Of a DNA stretch of 64,000 bases, positions 8,131 through 18,166 are shown one piece after another; positions within the stretch are counted from its first letter, which is position 1; every line of letters starts with the position of its first letter. The DNA is from Alienimonas californiensis (GTDB taxonomy: Bacteria > Planctomycetota > Planctomycetia > Planctomycetales > Planctomycetaceae): assembly GCF_007743815.1 (NCBI RefSeq), contig NZ_CP036265.1, positions 1,852,323 to 1,916,322 of the forward strand, written 5' to 3'. The notes under the pieces are model-generated. The model was given only the letters and a program-made list of their open reading frames with translations. It searched no databases and was not told the origin of the DNA. Position numbers and translations under genes: made by a program.

Positions 8131-10503
8131 ATGACGCCCGCCCCGCCGCCGCTCCCGCCCGTCACCGACCGTCCTCACGCCCGCCGCCCGACCGTGCCGT
8201 CCCGTCGCCCCGCCGCTCGTCTCGCCCGCTCCCAAGGGGCGCGCCGCCAAGACGCGCGCCGCCTGGCGGCGACGGCGAACCGGCGTCCGCGGGCCGGCTT
8301 CACCTTAATTGAGATGCTGGTCGCCACGACGCTGGTGCTGTTGATGATGCTGTTGTTCGCGCAGGTGTTCGGCCTGGCGACGGAGACGGTCTCGATGCGC
8401 AAGGGGATGGCGGCGAACGATCAGAAGGCCCGCCTGCTGACGGGCCGGTTCGACAACGACCTGTCCGCCCGCACCTTCCGCACCGTGGCCCCCTTCCGCG
8501 GGGCGACGTTCGCCTATGTGTGGAACGGCGTCGACGCCTGGGAGCGGCAGCCGGCCAGCGATAGCGGCGTGGACCTCTACACCGCCAACGGCAGCACCAC
8601 CCGGGCGTGGGCGACGGAGACGGTTAAAGGGCGGCTGGAGGATCGTCGCGGCTACTTCTCGATCAGCGAGAACGACCCCGACGACGACACCGACGAGGTC
8701 CTCAGTTTCACGATCGACCGCCGCCTGGCGGAACGTCGCGGCGGGGTCGACTACTCCCCCGCCCTCGGCCGGGCTACGGTGCTGGACACCGATGCGGCGC
8801 TGTTCAAATCGTCCGGCGGCGACGTCGAGCCGGACCAGCCGGCCACCGATCAGTTCAACACCAGCGGCGCCGCGGACGAGGAGAAACTCAGCGACAGCCC
8901 GCTGATCAGCGGCACCGGCATCGGACAGCAGGCGCTGGAGTCCGCCCAGCCGGTCGGGGTGTCGAACTACGAAGTCGTCACCTTCTACCTGCGGAACGGC
9001 AACTTGGTCCGCGCCCGCAAGCTGATACGGGAGCCGAAGACGAACCCCACCCTGTGGGATACCGACGCCGACAACGCCCCGAACTCCTGGCCCCCGGGCG
9101 GAATGGTCGATCCGGACGACGGCCTGGAACACAGCTTCGCCCATTACTTCGACTACGCCGCCTACAGCCACCCCAATACGCTGGCGACCTCGGGGACGCA
9201 AACTCTCGGCCCGGTGCTGCACTCCGAGGCCAGCCTAGACAACGAGTCCGGCGGCGATTTGGTGCGGGCCAATCTTAACGAGGCGGATGACCTAACGAAC
9301 TACGGCGTCTCTCTGGACGAGTACCGCATGCCGGACAGCCTCGGCAACCCGCTGCTGCGGGACGGCGCCGGGTTCTTCCCCTTCGACGTGACGAACCCCG
9401 GCCGCACCCAGCCGTTCGGCCGCCCGCGGGAGTTCCTGGGGATTACCCTCGGCCCGGACGTGCAGTTCGGCGGCGGCGGCCTGACCAGCGAAGACTGGAA
9501 CACCCCCTTCTTCGGCCGCTACACCGTGCAGGAGCAGTCCCACCCGGACTTCAAGTTGCCCGGCCGGGCGGCGATGCCCCCCGGCGCCTCCGCGGGCTCC
9601 AGCGACGGCGGCCCGCTGTTCGCCGAGAACCCGCGCGTCCTGAAGTACCTCAACGACGGGGGCGGCCGCCGCGATCGCCGCGGCGAGGAGATCCTGCTCA
9701 CGAACGTGCACGGGTTCGACATCGAAGTCTACGACGACGCGATCGGGGATTTCGTGGACCTCGGCCACACCCGCACGGCGCCGACCCAGGACCTTTTCGA
9801 TATCAACGGCGACGGCGACTACACCGACAGCGTGCAGATCCCCGGCGACTACCACGCCGACCGCCTGCGGGCGCTCACGCCGAAGGGGGAACTCGCCCTG
9901 GACGTGCTCGGCGACGCGGAGCCGGACGCCAGCTACGACGCCGACGGCACCACAGACCCGCACCCGTTCGGCAACCGGTTCGACACCTGGCACCCGGACA
10001 TGGCCCTGATGGGCCTCGGCTGGGCGGACACGGGGTCCGGCACCCCCGACACGCCGGTGTCGCTGCGGCGCCCCTACCCGCCGCCGTACCGGCCGCTGCG
10101 GAACCCCTTCGGCGGGGACGTCGGCCTGCCGGTGGGCGTGGACATGACCTTCAGCGGCGTCGGCCTGGTCTCCGCGGCCGATCTGGCCGGCGCCCCGGGC
10201 GACGCCCCGATCTCCAGCATCCCCCTGGTCGACGCCACCGCCAACGACAGCTTCTACGACGACGACGGCTTCCTGCACGAGAAACTGCCCCTGCACACCG
10301 GCCCCGGCGGCTCCAGGGGCGGGTACTACGTCCGCGGGGACGTCGGCGGGTCGCCGCGGCTGTTCCCGAATCCCAACGTGATCGGCCAGCCCGGCTCCGG
10401 CGACGAGAAGCCGCTGCGGGCCATTCGGATCACCGTCCGCTACTACGACGTGCAAAGCGATCAGATGCGGCAGGAATCCTTCCGCCACAGCTTCACGAAC
10501 TAG
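8131..10503 (+). CDS. GspJ/PulJ-like prepilin-type protein
   Basis: A 790-residue pseudopilin-like protein with a long Arg-rich leader (about 54 residues), cleavage site AG^FTLIEMLVATTLVL and a hydrophobic helix. An ATG (8131) four bases after the previous stop gives the frame; GTG 8194 is an alternative. There is no start codon between the R3 repeat (8236-8284) and the cleavage site, so the leader must include translated repeat sequence (residues ARRLAATANR). GspJ is usually about 200 residues, so the globular part is greatly enlarged. It ends with RAIRITVRYYDVQS, a beta-strand-like close seen in minor pseudopilins. Probably a minor pseudopilin of the tip complex; inferred from order and leader. 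Confidence 0.78.
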   Translation: MTPAPPPLPPVTDRPHARRPTVPSRRPAARLARSQGARRQDARRLAATANRRPRAGFTLIEMLVATTLVLLMMLLFAQVFGLATETVSMRKGMAANDQKARLLTGRFDNDLSARTFRTVAPFRGATFAYVWNGVDAWERQPASDSGVDLYTANGSTTRAWATETVKGRLEDRRGYFSISENDPDDDTDEVLSFTIDRRLAERRGGVDYSPALGRATVLDTDAALFKSSGGDVEPDQPATDQFNTSGAADEEKLSDSPLISGTGIGQQALESAQPVGVSNYEVVTFYLRNGNLVRARKLIREPKTNPTLWDTDADNAPNSWPPGGMVDPDDGLEHSFAHYFDYAAYSHPNTLATSGTQTLGPVLHSEASLDNESGGDLVRANLNEADDLTNYGVSLDEYRMPDSLGNPLLRDGAGFFPFDVTNPGRTQPFGRPREFLGITLGPDVQFGGGGLTSEDWNTPFFGRYTVQEQSHPDFKLPGRAAMPPGASAGSSDGGPLFAENPRVLKYLNDGGGRRDRRGEEILLTNVHGFDIEVYDDAIGDFVDLGHTRTAPTQDLFDINGDGDYTDSVQIPGDYHADRLRALTPKGELALDVLGDAEPDASYDADGTTDPHPFGNRFDTWHPDMALMGLGWADTGSGTPDTPVSLRRPYPPPYRPLRNPFGGDVGLPVGVDMTFSGVGLVSAADLAGAPGDAPISSIPLVDATANDSFYDDDGFLHEKLPLHTGPGGSRGGYYVRGDVGGSPRLFPNPNVIGQPGSGDEKPLRAIRITVRYYDVQSDQMRQESFRHSFTN
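8236..8284. repeat. R3 repeat copy inside the GspJ-like leader
   Basis: The sequence gccgcctggcggcgacggcg followed by aaccgg (8259-8284) is the reverse orientation of the R3 unit. A partial inverted arm (gcgcgccgcc) lies at 8239-8248. The copy is read in frame as part of the prepilin leader. Confidence 0.65.
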
Positions 10504-10565
10504 CACCCCCCCGGACGGCAGCGCCCCGGCGTCCGTCCCCCCTCGCCCCTTCCTTCGACCTCCGC

Positions 10566-10592
10566 CCGCCGGCCTCGTTCTGAGGCCGGCGG
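10566..10592. other. strong hairpin between pseudopilin genes
   Basis: Arms gccggcctc and gaggccggc (10568-10590, 5-nt loop gttct), extendable by flanking bases, sit in the 116-bp gap before the giant GspK-like gene. There is no T tract. It could attenuate transcription or stabilise a processed mRNA end, changing the dose of the large protein relative to the pseudopilins. Confidence 0.5.
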
Positions 10593-10619
10593 ACGACCCC
10601 TCCCGATCGGGAACCCCTC

Positions 10620-13600
10620 ATGAACGCCCGCCGCAACCCCCCGCCCCGCCCGCTCGCGCCTCGGGCGACCGCCCCCTCCCGGCACGCCCGCCGGGGGACC
10701 GTGATCGTCGTGGTCATCGCCCTGCTGGGGGCGTTGATGCTGCTGGGCTTCCTGTTCCTGACGCTCACGATGCAGGAGGAGGCGAACAGCCAGAATTTCG
10801 GCGAGACCCACGACCTGCCCGCCGAAAAAGACCCGGACGTCTTCTTTAACTGGGCCCTGGAGCAACTGATCGTCGGCCCGCCGGACACGGCCCGCAACAG
10901 CGTGCTGTTCAGCGGTTATAAATCGCTGCTGCCGAATATGGTCGGGGCGGACCTGGCCCCCTACGACGGCACGGGCGTCGGCACGGCGTGGAGCGGGGCG
11001 AACGGCCGGCCGGAGCTGGACCTCAACCGCAACGGCGTCGTCGACCTGGACGAGGGCCTCGATCCGGCGAAGCAGTTCGCCCTGCAACTGAACTTCGCCC
11101 CCGGCTCGCAGCTGGACCCGCTGGACTACACGGCGCTGCGGAACCCGTCCGTCAATCTGCTGCCGGCCCCGGACGCGGACTTCACCTACCCGGACCTCAA
11201 CAGCGCCTTCCTGTCCTACGACTGGATCGAACCGGTCACCGGGCGGCGGGTCGTGATCCCCTCGTTCCACCGCCCCCAACTGCTGCGGAACCGGATCGCC
11301 GCGGGCGACTATCTGCTGGACCCGGGGAGCGAGTGGACCGACGTGGGCGGGACGCCGGTGCACCCCTGGTACACCAGCACGGAGACGCTGCCCTTCGTGA
11401 TGCGGCCGCACCTAGAGCGCCGCGTGGTCGCCACCGATCCGGAGAACCCGACGAACTTCAGCGTGCGGTTTGAGGACGCGGGGTACGCCCGACGGTTCGT
11501 GACCGGGAATTGGCCGGACGTGGACGGTTCCGGCCCCGTCGCCTCGGACGATCCGAGCTTCGTGCCGCCGATCAGTCTGGCCGTGCATCGGGAACCGATC
11601 TGGCGGGTGGGGATCGGCGACGCCGCCGCGGTCGCCGCCGGCACCGACACCGCCGCCTACGCCAACAGCTACGACGCCGACCCGGACAACGACGGCATCT
11701 TCGACGCGATCTGGCTGGACCTGGACTTCCCGATTCAAAACGCCGGCGACGGCGTGGGAGAGTTCGTGCCGCTGTGGGCGTTGAAGGTCGTGGACGTGGA
11801 CGCGCTGTTCAACCTGAACGCGCACGGCAACAGCTACGGCTCCTACGCGGACGCCGACGGCGACAGCGTGGACGATAGTTTGAACCTGCTCGGCGACCGG
11901 TTCATCGGGAGCACGAACGCCGCCCCGCCGCTCTCGCAGAGCGGCTCCGGCCTGATGACGCAGGACGGGGTCAACGCGCAGTACGGCCTGGCGGGGTTGG
12001 GCAACACCAACATCGACCCGCTGTCGGACGAGGCGAAGGCCGTGAAGGCCTTCAGCGAGTTCTACGACCGCGCCCGCGACACCGACACGCCCTGGACCGG
12101 CGGGGCGGCCCAGAGCCGCAACTTGGAGTGGTGGTTCCTGCTGCACGGCCGCGTCACCTTCCGCGACAGCCCGGGCGGCGGCGGCGGCCGCGTGCCGGAC
12201 GACCTGCTGGTCGGCCGCTACGGCGAGCCGGACCGGCTGGAGGAGGGGGCGATGGTGCTGGGGACCGGCGACCCGACCGCCGCGGCGTTCTTCCCGTACC
12301 CGGGTCTGACGGCCAACTCCTACAACGTCGGCGGGGCCGGCGACGACAACTCCAACGCCTTGGAGGGCCTGGGCCGGCAGTTGCCGGGGCTGGCGTTCGG
12401 CGGGGCCCGGGGCTACGGCGCCGGCGCCACGCACACGATGACCATCGCCCCCGAGGGCGTGCCGCTGGACCGCCGCGGCAGCGGGTTCGCCACCGACGCC
12501 CTCCGCGGTCTGCAGGGCCTGTTCCTGACGGACACCAACCCCATCCCCAACGACGGCCGGACGCTGCCGGACGGATTGGAGGACGGGAACGTGCGGTTCC
12601 GGTTCCCCACGCTGATGAACGCGGTGCTGCCGCTGTTCGACGTGAGCGCCAATCAGGGCTTCAACAACTCGGCGACGGTCGGGGCGGTCGGCGCGTTCGC
12701 CTACGTGCGGAACTGGTTCGCCGGGACCGGCCTGCATGAGGGCCGCATCTTCGCCAATCGGGCCTACGCCGTCGCGATGAACGCCGCCGGCGAGCCGACC
12801 CAGGGCACGGTGACGGCGGAATTGACCGGCCAGGGCGCCGCCGCCGGGTCGATGGTCGAACCGACCTCCGGGAACGCCGGGGCGGCGCCGACGGGCCGCT
12901 GGGCGGCCTCGCTGTACGGCGCCGCGGCCGGCCAGATGAATAATTTCGAGCAGTACCATCGCCTGCAAATCGACGAGCCGGCGGAGACGATCCGCGACTT
13001 CGATCTGGCCCAGTCGCAGAGCAGCGACCAGATCTTCTCCCCCGCGGAGACTGCCCGGCTGCACATGACGGACGCGGACTACCGAATCGGCAAAACGACC
13101 AGCCGCCTGCTGACGCTGGCGCCGGTCAGCTTCGCCAAGGCGCCGGAGCACGAGCGCGTCCGCCGCCGGTTCACCTCGGTGAGCTGGGACGTGGCCACGA
13201 CCGCCTCCCGCTTCGAGCCGCCCGTCGCCGCCCTGCAGAGCCCCGGGGCGAGCGAGCGGGCTTGGGAGCACAATCGCCTCCCCTCCGCTGCCGCCACGGA
13301 CCCCCGCCAATTCCCGCCGGTGTTCGGCAACGTCGCGGCGTTCGACCAGAACGACCCGTTCCGGGCCCCGGTGCGGAGCATTCTCGGCCAGGCCGTCATG
13401 AACGCGGAGCCGACGACGCTGGACGGCAAGCGGGACCTCCGCCGGCTGATGCGGAAGCTCAGCTTCAATCTGGTCGCCGAACGCGTCACCAACCCCGCCG
13501 ACCCCGCGTTCGACCGCACCGCCGGCACGAACGGGCACGGCGAGGTGCGGCTGCGGACCCTCACCCCGCACCCGCTCAACCTGGCGGCGACCGAGGTGAT

Positions 13601-16600
13601 CGGCCCCGCCGGGCACCCGGCGTTCGCGGATTACACAGGCACCACGAACACGACGCCGCGGTTCGGGGTCATGGAGGACAACCCGATCCCCAGCGACGGC
13701 GTGACCCGGGTCAACCTCCGGGCCGCCGGCGGCGGCGCCGGCACGGGGCTGCTGACGTGGGACTTCGGCGGCCTCAGCGGGCAAAGCGCCCTGCGGGCCC
13801 AGGAGTGGCACGCCCGCCGGGATCGGCAGAACCTCGCCCGGGACATCTACGTCCTGCTGTACACGGTGGGCGGCGTCGACCCGGCCACGCCGAACAAGAA
13901 CTACACCGGCGACAACTCCGCCCACGCGCTCTACTCCGAGGAGCAGCTCCGCGAGATGGCGCAGCTCGCGGTGAACATCGTGGACGCGATGGACCCGGAC
14001 CCGGTCCGCACGCTGTTCGTTTACGACAAGAACCTCGGCAACGGCTACACGCCGTTTGACGACGGCTACGCCAACCGCCCCGACCCGGCCGACAATGAAC
14101 GCGGCGTCGTCGCGGGCGTCGAACGGCAGGAACTGGCCCTGTCCGAAGTCCTGGCGAACGTCTCCTGGGCGGAGGACGGGACCGACGGGGACGGCGACCC
14201 GGCCAACCACACGCTGACGGAGTGGAACGACGCCGGGAAGGACGAGACGCCGCACGACTTCTTGTTCGTCGAACTGGCCTACACCGGCCCGGGCGAACTC
14301 AACTTCGCCGGGGGCAACCCGGCGATCAACGGCGGGGCGCCGGGCGAGAACGTCCGGATCGTCGTCCGCGACCCGCGGAACGATCGGCAGTTCCGTGAGG
14401 ACGACGGCCTCGTCGGCACGCCGGCGATGAGCGCCCGCGCGATCATCCCCCGGGCCGGCAAGCTGACCGCCGCCCGCCCGTTCTACACCGTCGCCAATGC
14501 GGACGCGTACAACGACGGCAGCACCTACGTCGACACCATGACGTACAACGCCGCCAACGCCCGCAGCCGCATGCGGGTGAACCTCAACGAGCAGCGGTCC
14601 GCCCCCAGCGGGGTGGACGGGGTGAACTGGATCACCCTCGCCCCGCAGCCGTTTGCCGACAACGCCCGGCAGGTGGACCCCGCGTCGGTACTGCGGGACA
14701 CGAACTCCGGCAACAACGCCCAGATTCTTGACACGCTGGCGCCCGGCGACACGGCGAACCCGACCTTCCGCGTCCAGCACCTGAACAACGACCTGACCGT
14801 CACCGCTCTGGCGAACCCCGCGACCGCGGACGCGAACGACCTGTTCCATCTGAATCCGCCCACCGCTGAGGACTGGTATGCCGACGCCGACGCCACCCCG
14901 GCGGTCGAGGTGCTGCTCCAGGTTCGGTTGAACCCGCTCCGCCAGCCCAAGGCCGCCGACCCGGCCGACCCGAACTACGGGACCGAGGACCGCGACAACC
15001 CCTGGGTCACCGTCGACCGGACCCGGGTGGTGACCACGCGGCTGGACCTGTTCGTGGGTGACGACAACGACGCCGACCCGTCGGCGAACCCGGGCAGCGG
15101 GGCCTTCGAGGCGCACTTCACCGACGGCGGCGCCGTCGCCGGGCCGATCTCCGCGGCGGGCGGCACAAACGACACGCCCAAGCTCGCCAGCCGCGTGCGG
15201 ATGGAGCCCCTGCTGCGGGCCAGCGAACTGGCCGCCGTCGGCCGGACGAACGCCGAACGCTCCCTGTTCGACGGGGCGAACCCCTCCCCGCGGAACGCGG
15301 AGTACGGCTCCTTCGTGTTCAACTCCCTCGGCGGGCACGACCGGAACAGTCCGGGCGGACATGCCGGGGAGATGCGGCCGTTCGCTCTCTGGCAGCCGCA
15401 CTACGACCGCGAGTTCGCCGGCCCCGCCGACGTGATCGGCGTGCCGCTGTACGACGCCGAATCCCTCACCGGCCTCACCGCCGAGAGCGACCGGGCCTTC
15501 GGCAGCGGGGCCTCGGCGATCAAGAAGACGACCTTCCAAGAGTTTTCGACGCTCGGCAGCAACGCCCTGCGGCAGATCGGTCTCGGCTACGACCCGGACC
15601 CGCAGGATTTCACCGGGCAGACCGGCGTCGGGCACGACGCCGTCCTCAACGAGTTCGCCGTCGCCGGGTCCCGGCTGCTCTACCCGGACGTCGCCCGCCC
15701 CTCCTGGCAGGACCCCGTGTACGGGGGCGACGGCGCCAGCACGACGCAATTCAACGCTTGGTACCGCCTGTTGCAGTACGTCGGCACGCCCCGGCGGCTG
15801 GCCGAGATGACCGACGCCGTTGCGGAGACCGTCGCCGTCGGCCCGACCGACCGACTGAACCAGGACGGCACGTTCGATCTGGGCGAGTACCGCCTGCCCG
15901 GCCGCATCAACCTGAACACCCTGCGGCACCCGCAGGTGCTCGCCGGGGTGATGGACGACTCGCGGGTCCACGGCAGCCCGAGCTTCTTCGGTCTGCCGGC
16001 GGCCCCCGGGAGCCCCACCCCTGCCGGGACCAGCGGCGTGACGGACCTCGGCGGGAACTCCTTCAACGAGGACTTCTACCGTTCCCTGCTGCTCTCCCGC
16101 GACGGCCGCGACCCGCTCACCCTGCCGCCCGACTGGGGCGGCGTGCGGGCCGTTCTGCCCGGGCTGGCGGCCCGGGGGATGGGCGCGGCGGGCGGACTCG
16201 ACGGGAACCCCTTCACCGGGTTCCACGGCCCGACCGGCTCGCTGACGGACCCCAAGAACCTGCGGGGGGCGATTCAGTCCACCCCGCTGCGACTCCGCCC
16301 GCAGGCCGACGCCTGGGTCGGTGGGACCGGCGTCGCCCTGAACGGCCGCACGGACCGTACGAGCGACAACCTGCCCCGCGCCTTCTTCGGCGTGGGCGGG
16401 TCTCAGATCAACCACGCCACGGACGAGACCGGCCGGAACCCCGCGGACCTGGACTTCACCACCCGCTACCGATTGCTCAACAAAGTGTTGAATTCTGCAA
16501 CACACCGTAGCAACGTGTTCCTCTGCTGGATTCAGGTCGACTTCTTCCACGCCCGGGAACTGACCGGCGAGGAGATTGGCCTGACCGGCGCCGAGGCCAA

Positions 16601-16823
16601 CCAGCGTCTGGTGCGGATCGGCGCCAAACGGGGCGACAGCCCCCGCTACCGCGGCGTGTTCCTGATCGATCGCTCCAAAGCCCCGGCCCTGCTGCGGGCG
16701 GACCATCTGCCGGAGACCTCCGACGCCGGGCTGAACACCTACAGCTTCGCCCGGGAACCGCTCTCCGGCGGGGCCAAGTTCCCCTGGCAGGAGCTGATCC
16801 TTCACCGCCAGCGGATTCAGTGA
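10620..16823 (+). CDS. Giant GspK-like/PilX-type secretion protein, 2067 residues
   Basis: The N-terminus has a basic leader ending RRG^TVIVVVIALLGALML and one hydrophobic helix (residues 27-47). It lacks the +5 Glu, as GspK does, and its last place in the pseudopilin order fits GspK. Classical GspK is about 320 residues; this is six times longer. The body is rich in Asn, Asp and Gly, with repeated acidic loops (DADGDSVDDS, DPDNDGIFDAIW, DGTDGDGDPANH). The C-terminal block around residues 1955-1985 (LNKVLNSATHRSNVF, then CWIQVDFF) looks conserved and structured. Architecture recalls the large protein of Verrucomicrobia prepilin cassettes (Verru_Chthon cassette protein A), by analogy only. No enzymatic motif seen. 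It most likely forms or caps an extracellular pseudopilus. Confidence 0.75.
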   Translation: MNARRNPPPRPLAPRATAPSRHARRGTVIVVVIALLGALMLLGFLFLTLTMQEEANSQNFGETHDLPAEKDPDVFFNWALEQLIVGPPDTARNSVLFSGYKSLLPNMVGADLAPYDGTGVGTAWSGANGRPELDLNRNGVVDLDEGLDPAKQFALQLNFAPGSQLDPLDYTALRNPSVNLLPAPDADFTYPDLNSAFLSYDWIEPVTGRRVVIPSFHRPQLLRNRIAAGDYLLDPGSEWTDVGGTPVHPWYTSTETLPFVMRPHLERRVVATDPENPTNFSVRFEDAGYARRFVTGNWPDVDGSGPVASDDPSFVPPISLAVHREPIWRVGIGDAAAVAAGTDTAAYANSYDADPDNDGIFDAIWLDLDFPIQNAGDGVGEFVPLWALKVVDVDALFNLNAHGNSYGSYADADGDSVDDSLNLLGDRFIGSTNAAPPLSQSGSGLMTQDGVNAQYGLAGLGNTNIDPLSDEAKAVKAFSEFYDRARDTDTPWTGGAAQSRNLEWWFLLHGRVTFRDSPGGGGGRVPDDLLVGRYGEPDRLEEGAMVLGTGDPTAAAFFPYPGLTANSYNVGGAGDDNSNALEGLGRQLPGLAFGGARGYGAGATHTMTIAPEGVPLDRRGSGFATDALRGLQGLFLTDTNPIPNDGRTLPDGLEDGNVRFRFPTLMNAVLPLFDVSANQGFNNSATVGAVGAFAYVRNWFAGTGLHEGRIFANRAYAVAMNAAGEPTQGTVTAELTGQGAAAGSMVEPTSGNAGAAPTGRWAASLYGAAAGQMNNFEQYHRLQIDEPAETIRDFDLAQSQSSDQIFSPAETARLHMTDADYRIGKTTSRLLTLAPVSFAKAPEHERVRRRFTSVSWDVATTASRFEPPVAALQSPGASERAWEHNRLPSAAATDPRQFPPVFGNVAAFDQNDPFRAPVRSILGQAVMNAEPTTLDGKRDLRRLMRKLSFNLVAERVTNPADPAFDRTAGTNGHGEVRLRTLTPHPLNLAATEVIGPAGHPAFADYTGTTNTTPRFGVMEDNPIPSDGVTRVNLRAAGGGAGTGLLTWDFGGLSGQSALRAQEWHARRDRQNLARDIYVLLYTVGGVDPATPNKNYTGDNSAHALYSEEQLREMAQLAVNIVDAMDPDPVRTLFVYDKNLGNGYTPFDDGYANRPDPADNERGVVAGVERQELALSEVLANVSWAEDGTDGDGDPANHTLTEWNDAGKDETPHDFLFVELAYTGPGELNFAGGNPAINGGAPGENVRIVVRDPRNDRQFREDDGLVGTPAMSARAIIPRAGKLTAARPFYTVANADAYNDGSTYVDTMTYNAANARSRMRVNLNEQRSAPSGVDGVNWITLAPQPFADNARQVDPASVLRDTNSGNNAQILDTLAPGDTANPTFRVQHLNNDLTVTALANPATADANDLFHLNPPTAEDWYADADATPAVEVLLQVRLNPLRQPKAADPADPNYGTEDRDNPWVTVDRTRVVTTRLDLFVGDDNDADPSANPGSGAFEAHFTDGGAVAGPISAAGGTNDTPKLASRVRMEPLLRASELAAVGRTNAERSLFDGANPSPRNAEYGSFVFNSLGGHDRNSPGGHAGEMRPFALWQPHYDREFAGPADVIGVPLYDAESLTGLTAESDRAFGSGASAIKKTTFQEFSTLGSNALRQIGLGYDPDPQDFTGQTGVGHDAVLNEFAVAGSRLLYPDVARPSWQDPVYGGDGASTTQFNAWYRLLQYVGTPRRLAEMTDAVAETVAVGPTDRLNQDGTFDLGEYRLPGRINLNTLRHPQVLAGVMDDSRVHGSPSFFGLPAAPGSPTPAGTSGVTDLGGNSFNEDFYRSLLLSRDGRDPLTLPPDWGGVRAVLPGLAARGMGAAGGLDGNPFTGFHGPTGSLTDPKNLRGAIQSTPLRLRPQADAWVGGTGVALNGRTDRTSDNLPRAFFGVGGSQINHATDETGRNPADLDFTTRYRLLNKVLNSATHRSNVFLCWIQVDFFHARELTGEEIGLTGAEANQRLVRIGAKRGDSPRYRGVFLIDRSKAPALLRADHLPETSDAGLNTYSFAREPLSGGAKFPWQELILHRQRIQ

Positions 16824-16864
16824 TCCCCCCGCCGATGGACCCGCCCTGGGGGATTCACCCCTCG

Positions 16865-16879
16865 TGGCACGTGTTTTGC
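16865..16879 (+). promoter_or_regulatory. sigma-54 (RpoN) -24/-12 promoter
   Basis: TGGCACG (16865-16871), four bases, then TTGC (16876-16879) is an exact match to the core sigma-54 consensus TGGCACG-N4-TTGC with the required GG-N10-GC spacing. Transcription would begin near 16891, about 73 bases before the DUF1559 gene. A sigma-70-like TAGAAT (16882-16887) immediately downstream is an alternative -10 element with no clear -35. Sigma-54 control would require an enhancer-binding activator, which is not in this window. Confidence 0.7.
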
Positions 16880-16963
16880 GATAGAATGCCTGCGGCGTTC
16901 CGCCGTTTCTGAACCACCCCGTTCCCGCCGTTCCGTCCCCTGCTCGCTCAAGGCTCCGACCCG

Positions 16964-18142
16964 ATGAACCTCCCCCGCCCCCGCCGACCCCTCGCCGCGG
17001 CGCGGCGGGGCCAGCTCTTCCTGAAACCCGGCCGCACCGGGTTTACGCTAATCGAACTGCTGGTGGTCATCAGCATCATCGCGGTGCTGATCTCGCTGGT
17101 GGCCCCCGCCGTCCAGCAGGCCCGCGCCGCCGCCCGGCTGATGCAGTGCCAGAACAATGTCAAGCAGATCACCCTGGCGCTGACCAACAAATCCACCAGC
17201 AACAGCGGCAAGCTGCCCCACATCCGCGACGGGGTGTACCGGCTCGCGGACCGGAGCAACGCCGGCATCGCCGCCCGCAACACGTGGCCGCGGTCGATCC
17301 TGCCGCAGATGGACGCCCGGTCGCTGGACCGCTCGATCAGCAGCCTGGAAGAGCTGCACCTGACCACTTCCGACGTCGCTGACTTCACCGACCGGATCGC
17401 GGTGCTGAACCTCGGCACCGGCCAGGTGAAGAGCTACGTCTGCCCGGACGACAGCGTCAACGCCAGTGCCAACTACGGCCTGAGCTACCGGGCGAACGGC
17501 GGCTACTTCGGCAGCAGCATCACCCCGTTGGCCGACGGCACCGGCGGGAACGCCGGCGCCCACACCCCCAGCAACTACGACTGGACCGTCAACGGCGTCG
17601 ACGTGCCGAACAATGTCGACGTCCACCTCAAGAGCGGGGCGATGCACATGCCGGTCGGCGGCGACATCGACGTCCCCGGCGCGTCCCCGGCTCAACTGAC
17701 GCTGGACCAGATCGGCAACTGGGACGGGACCACCAACACGATGTGGATCTCCGAGAACGACACCCAGTCGAGCTGGCTCGACGGCAACGCCTTCGGCCTC
17801 GCCTTCGGGGCGACCGTGGCCAGCACTGGCGACTCCCCCGTCGCCGCGACCTTCCCGCAGGAGGGCGCCTACCTGCCGTTCGCCAACGAGGACCCGGGCA
17901 AGCCGAACGCCAAGTTCAACAGCAACGTGGCGCGGCCGCGGCCCTCGTCGGAGCACTCCGGCGGGGCGATCATCGTCGGGTTCTGCGACGGTCGGGCCAC
18001 CAGCTTCAACGACAACATCGCCCGCGACGTCTACATCCGCCTGATCTCCAGCGGCGGGTCGGCCCTCTCCTTCGCCCGTGACGGCAGCGCCACCTCCGGC
18101 TTGCCGCTGCAGGCCCCGGTCAGCGCCTCCGATTACGACTGA
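16964..18142 (+). CDS. DUF1559 domain prepilin-like secreted protein
   Basis: A 392-residue planctomycete-type DUF1559 protein. A basic leader (residues 1-26) ends at the prepilin site TG^[16 protein letters not shown], followed by the family block [21 protein letters not shown]. The C-terminal His and glycine/aspartate block ([18 protein letters not shown]) is typical of DUF1559. The family is greatly expanded in planctomycetes and its role is unknown; members look like substrates of a pseudopilin assembly machine. The gene stands alone, 140 bp after the secretion cassette, with its own sigma-54-like promoter and a good terminator. ATG at 16964. Confidence 0.92.
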   Translation: MNLPRPRRPLAAARRGQLFLKPGRTGFTLIELLVVISIIAVLISLVAPAVQQARAAARLMQCQNNVKQITLALTNKSTSNSGKLPHIRDGVYRLADRSNAGIAARNTWPRSILPQMDARSLDRSISSLEELHLTTSDVADFTDRIAVLNLGTGQVKSYVCPDDSVNASANYGLSYRANGGYFGSSITPLADGTGGNAGAHTPSNYDWTVNGVDVPNNVDVHLKSGAMHMPVGGDIDVPGASPAQLTLDQIGNWDGTTNTMWISENDTQSSWLDGNAFGLAFGATVASTGDSPVAATFPQEGAYLPFANEDPGKPNAKFNSNVARPRPSSEHSGGAIIVGFCDGRATSFNDNIARDVYIRLISSGGSALSFARDGSATSGLPLQAPVSASDYD

Positions 18143-18166
18143 GCGCCCTCTGCTCGCCGTTCTCCG

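Noticed and set aside
11412-16805. Antisense open frame of 1797 codons across nearly the whole giant gene
   Set aside because: At 70% G+C with strong G/C at codon position 3, stops vanish from the antisense frame. The translation is rich in Arg, Gly, Val and Gln with no family resemblance, while the sense strand has a prepilin leader.
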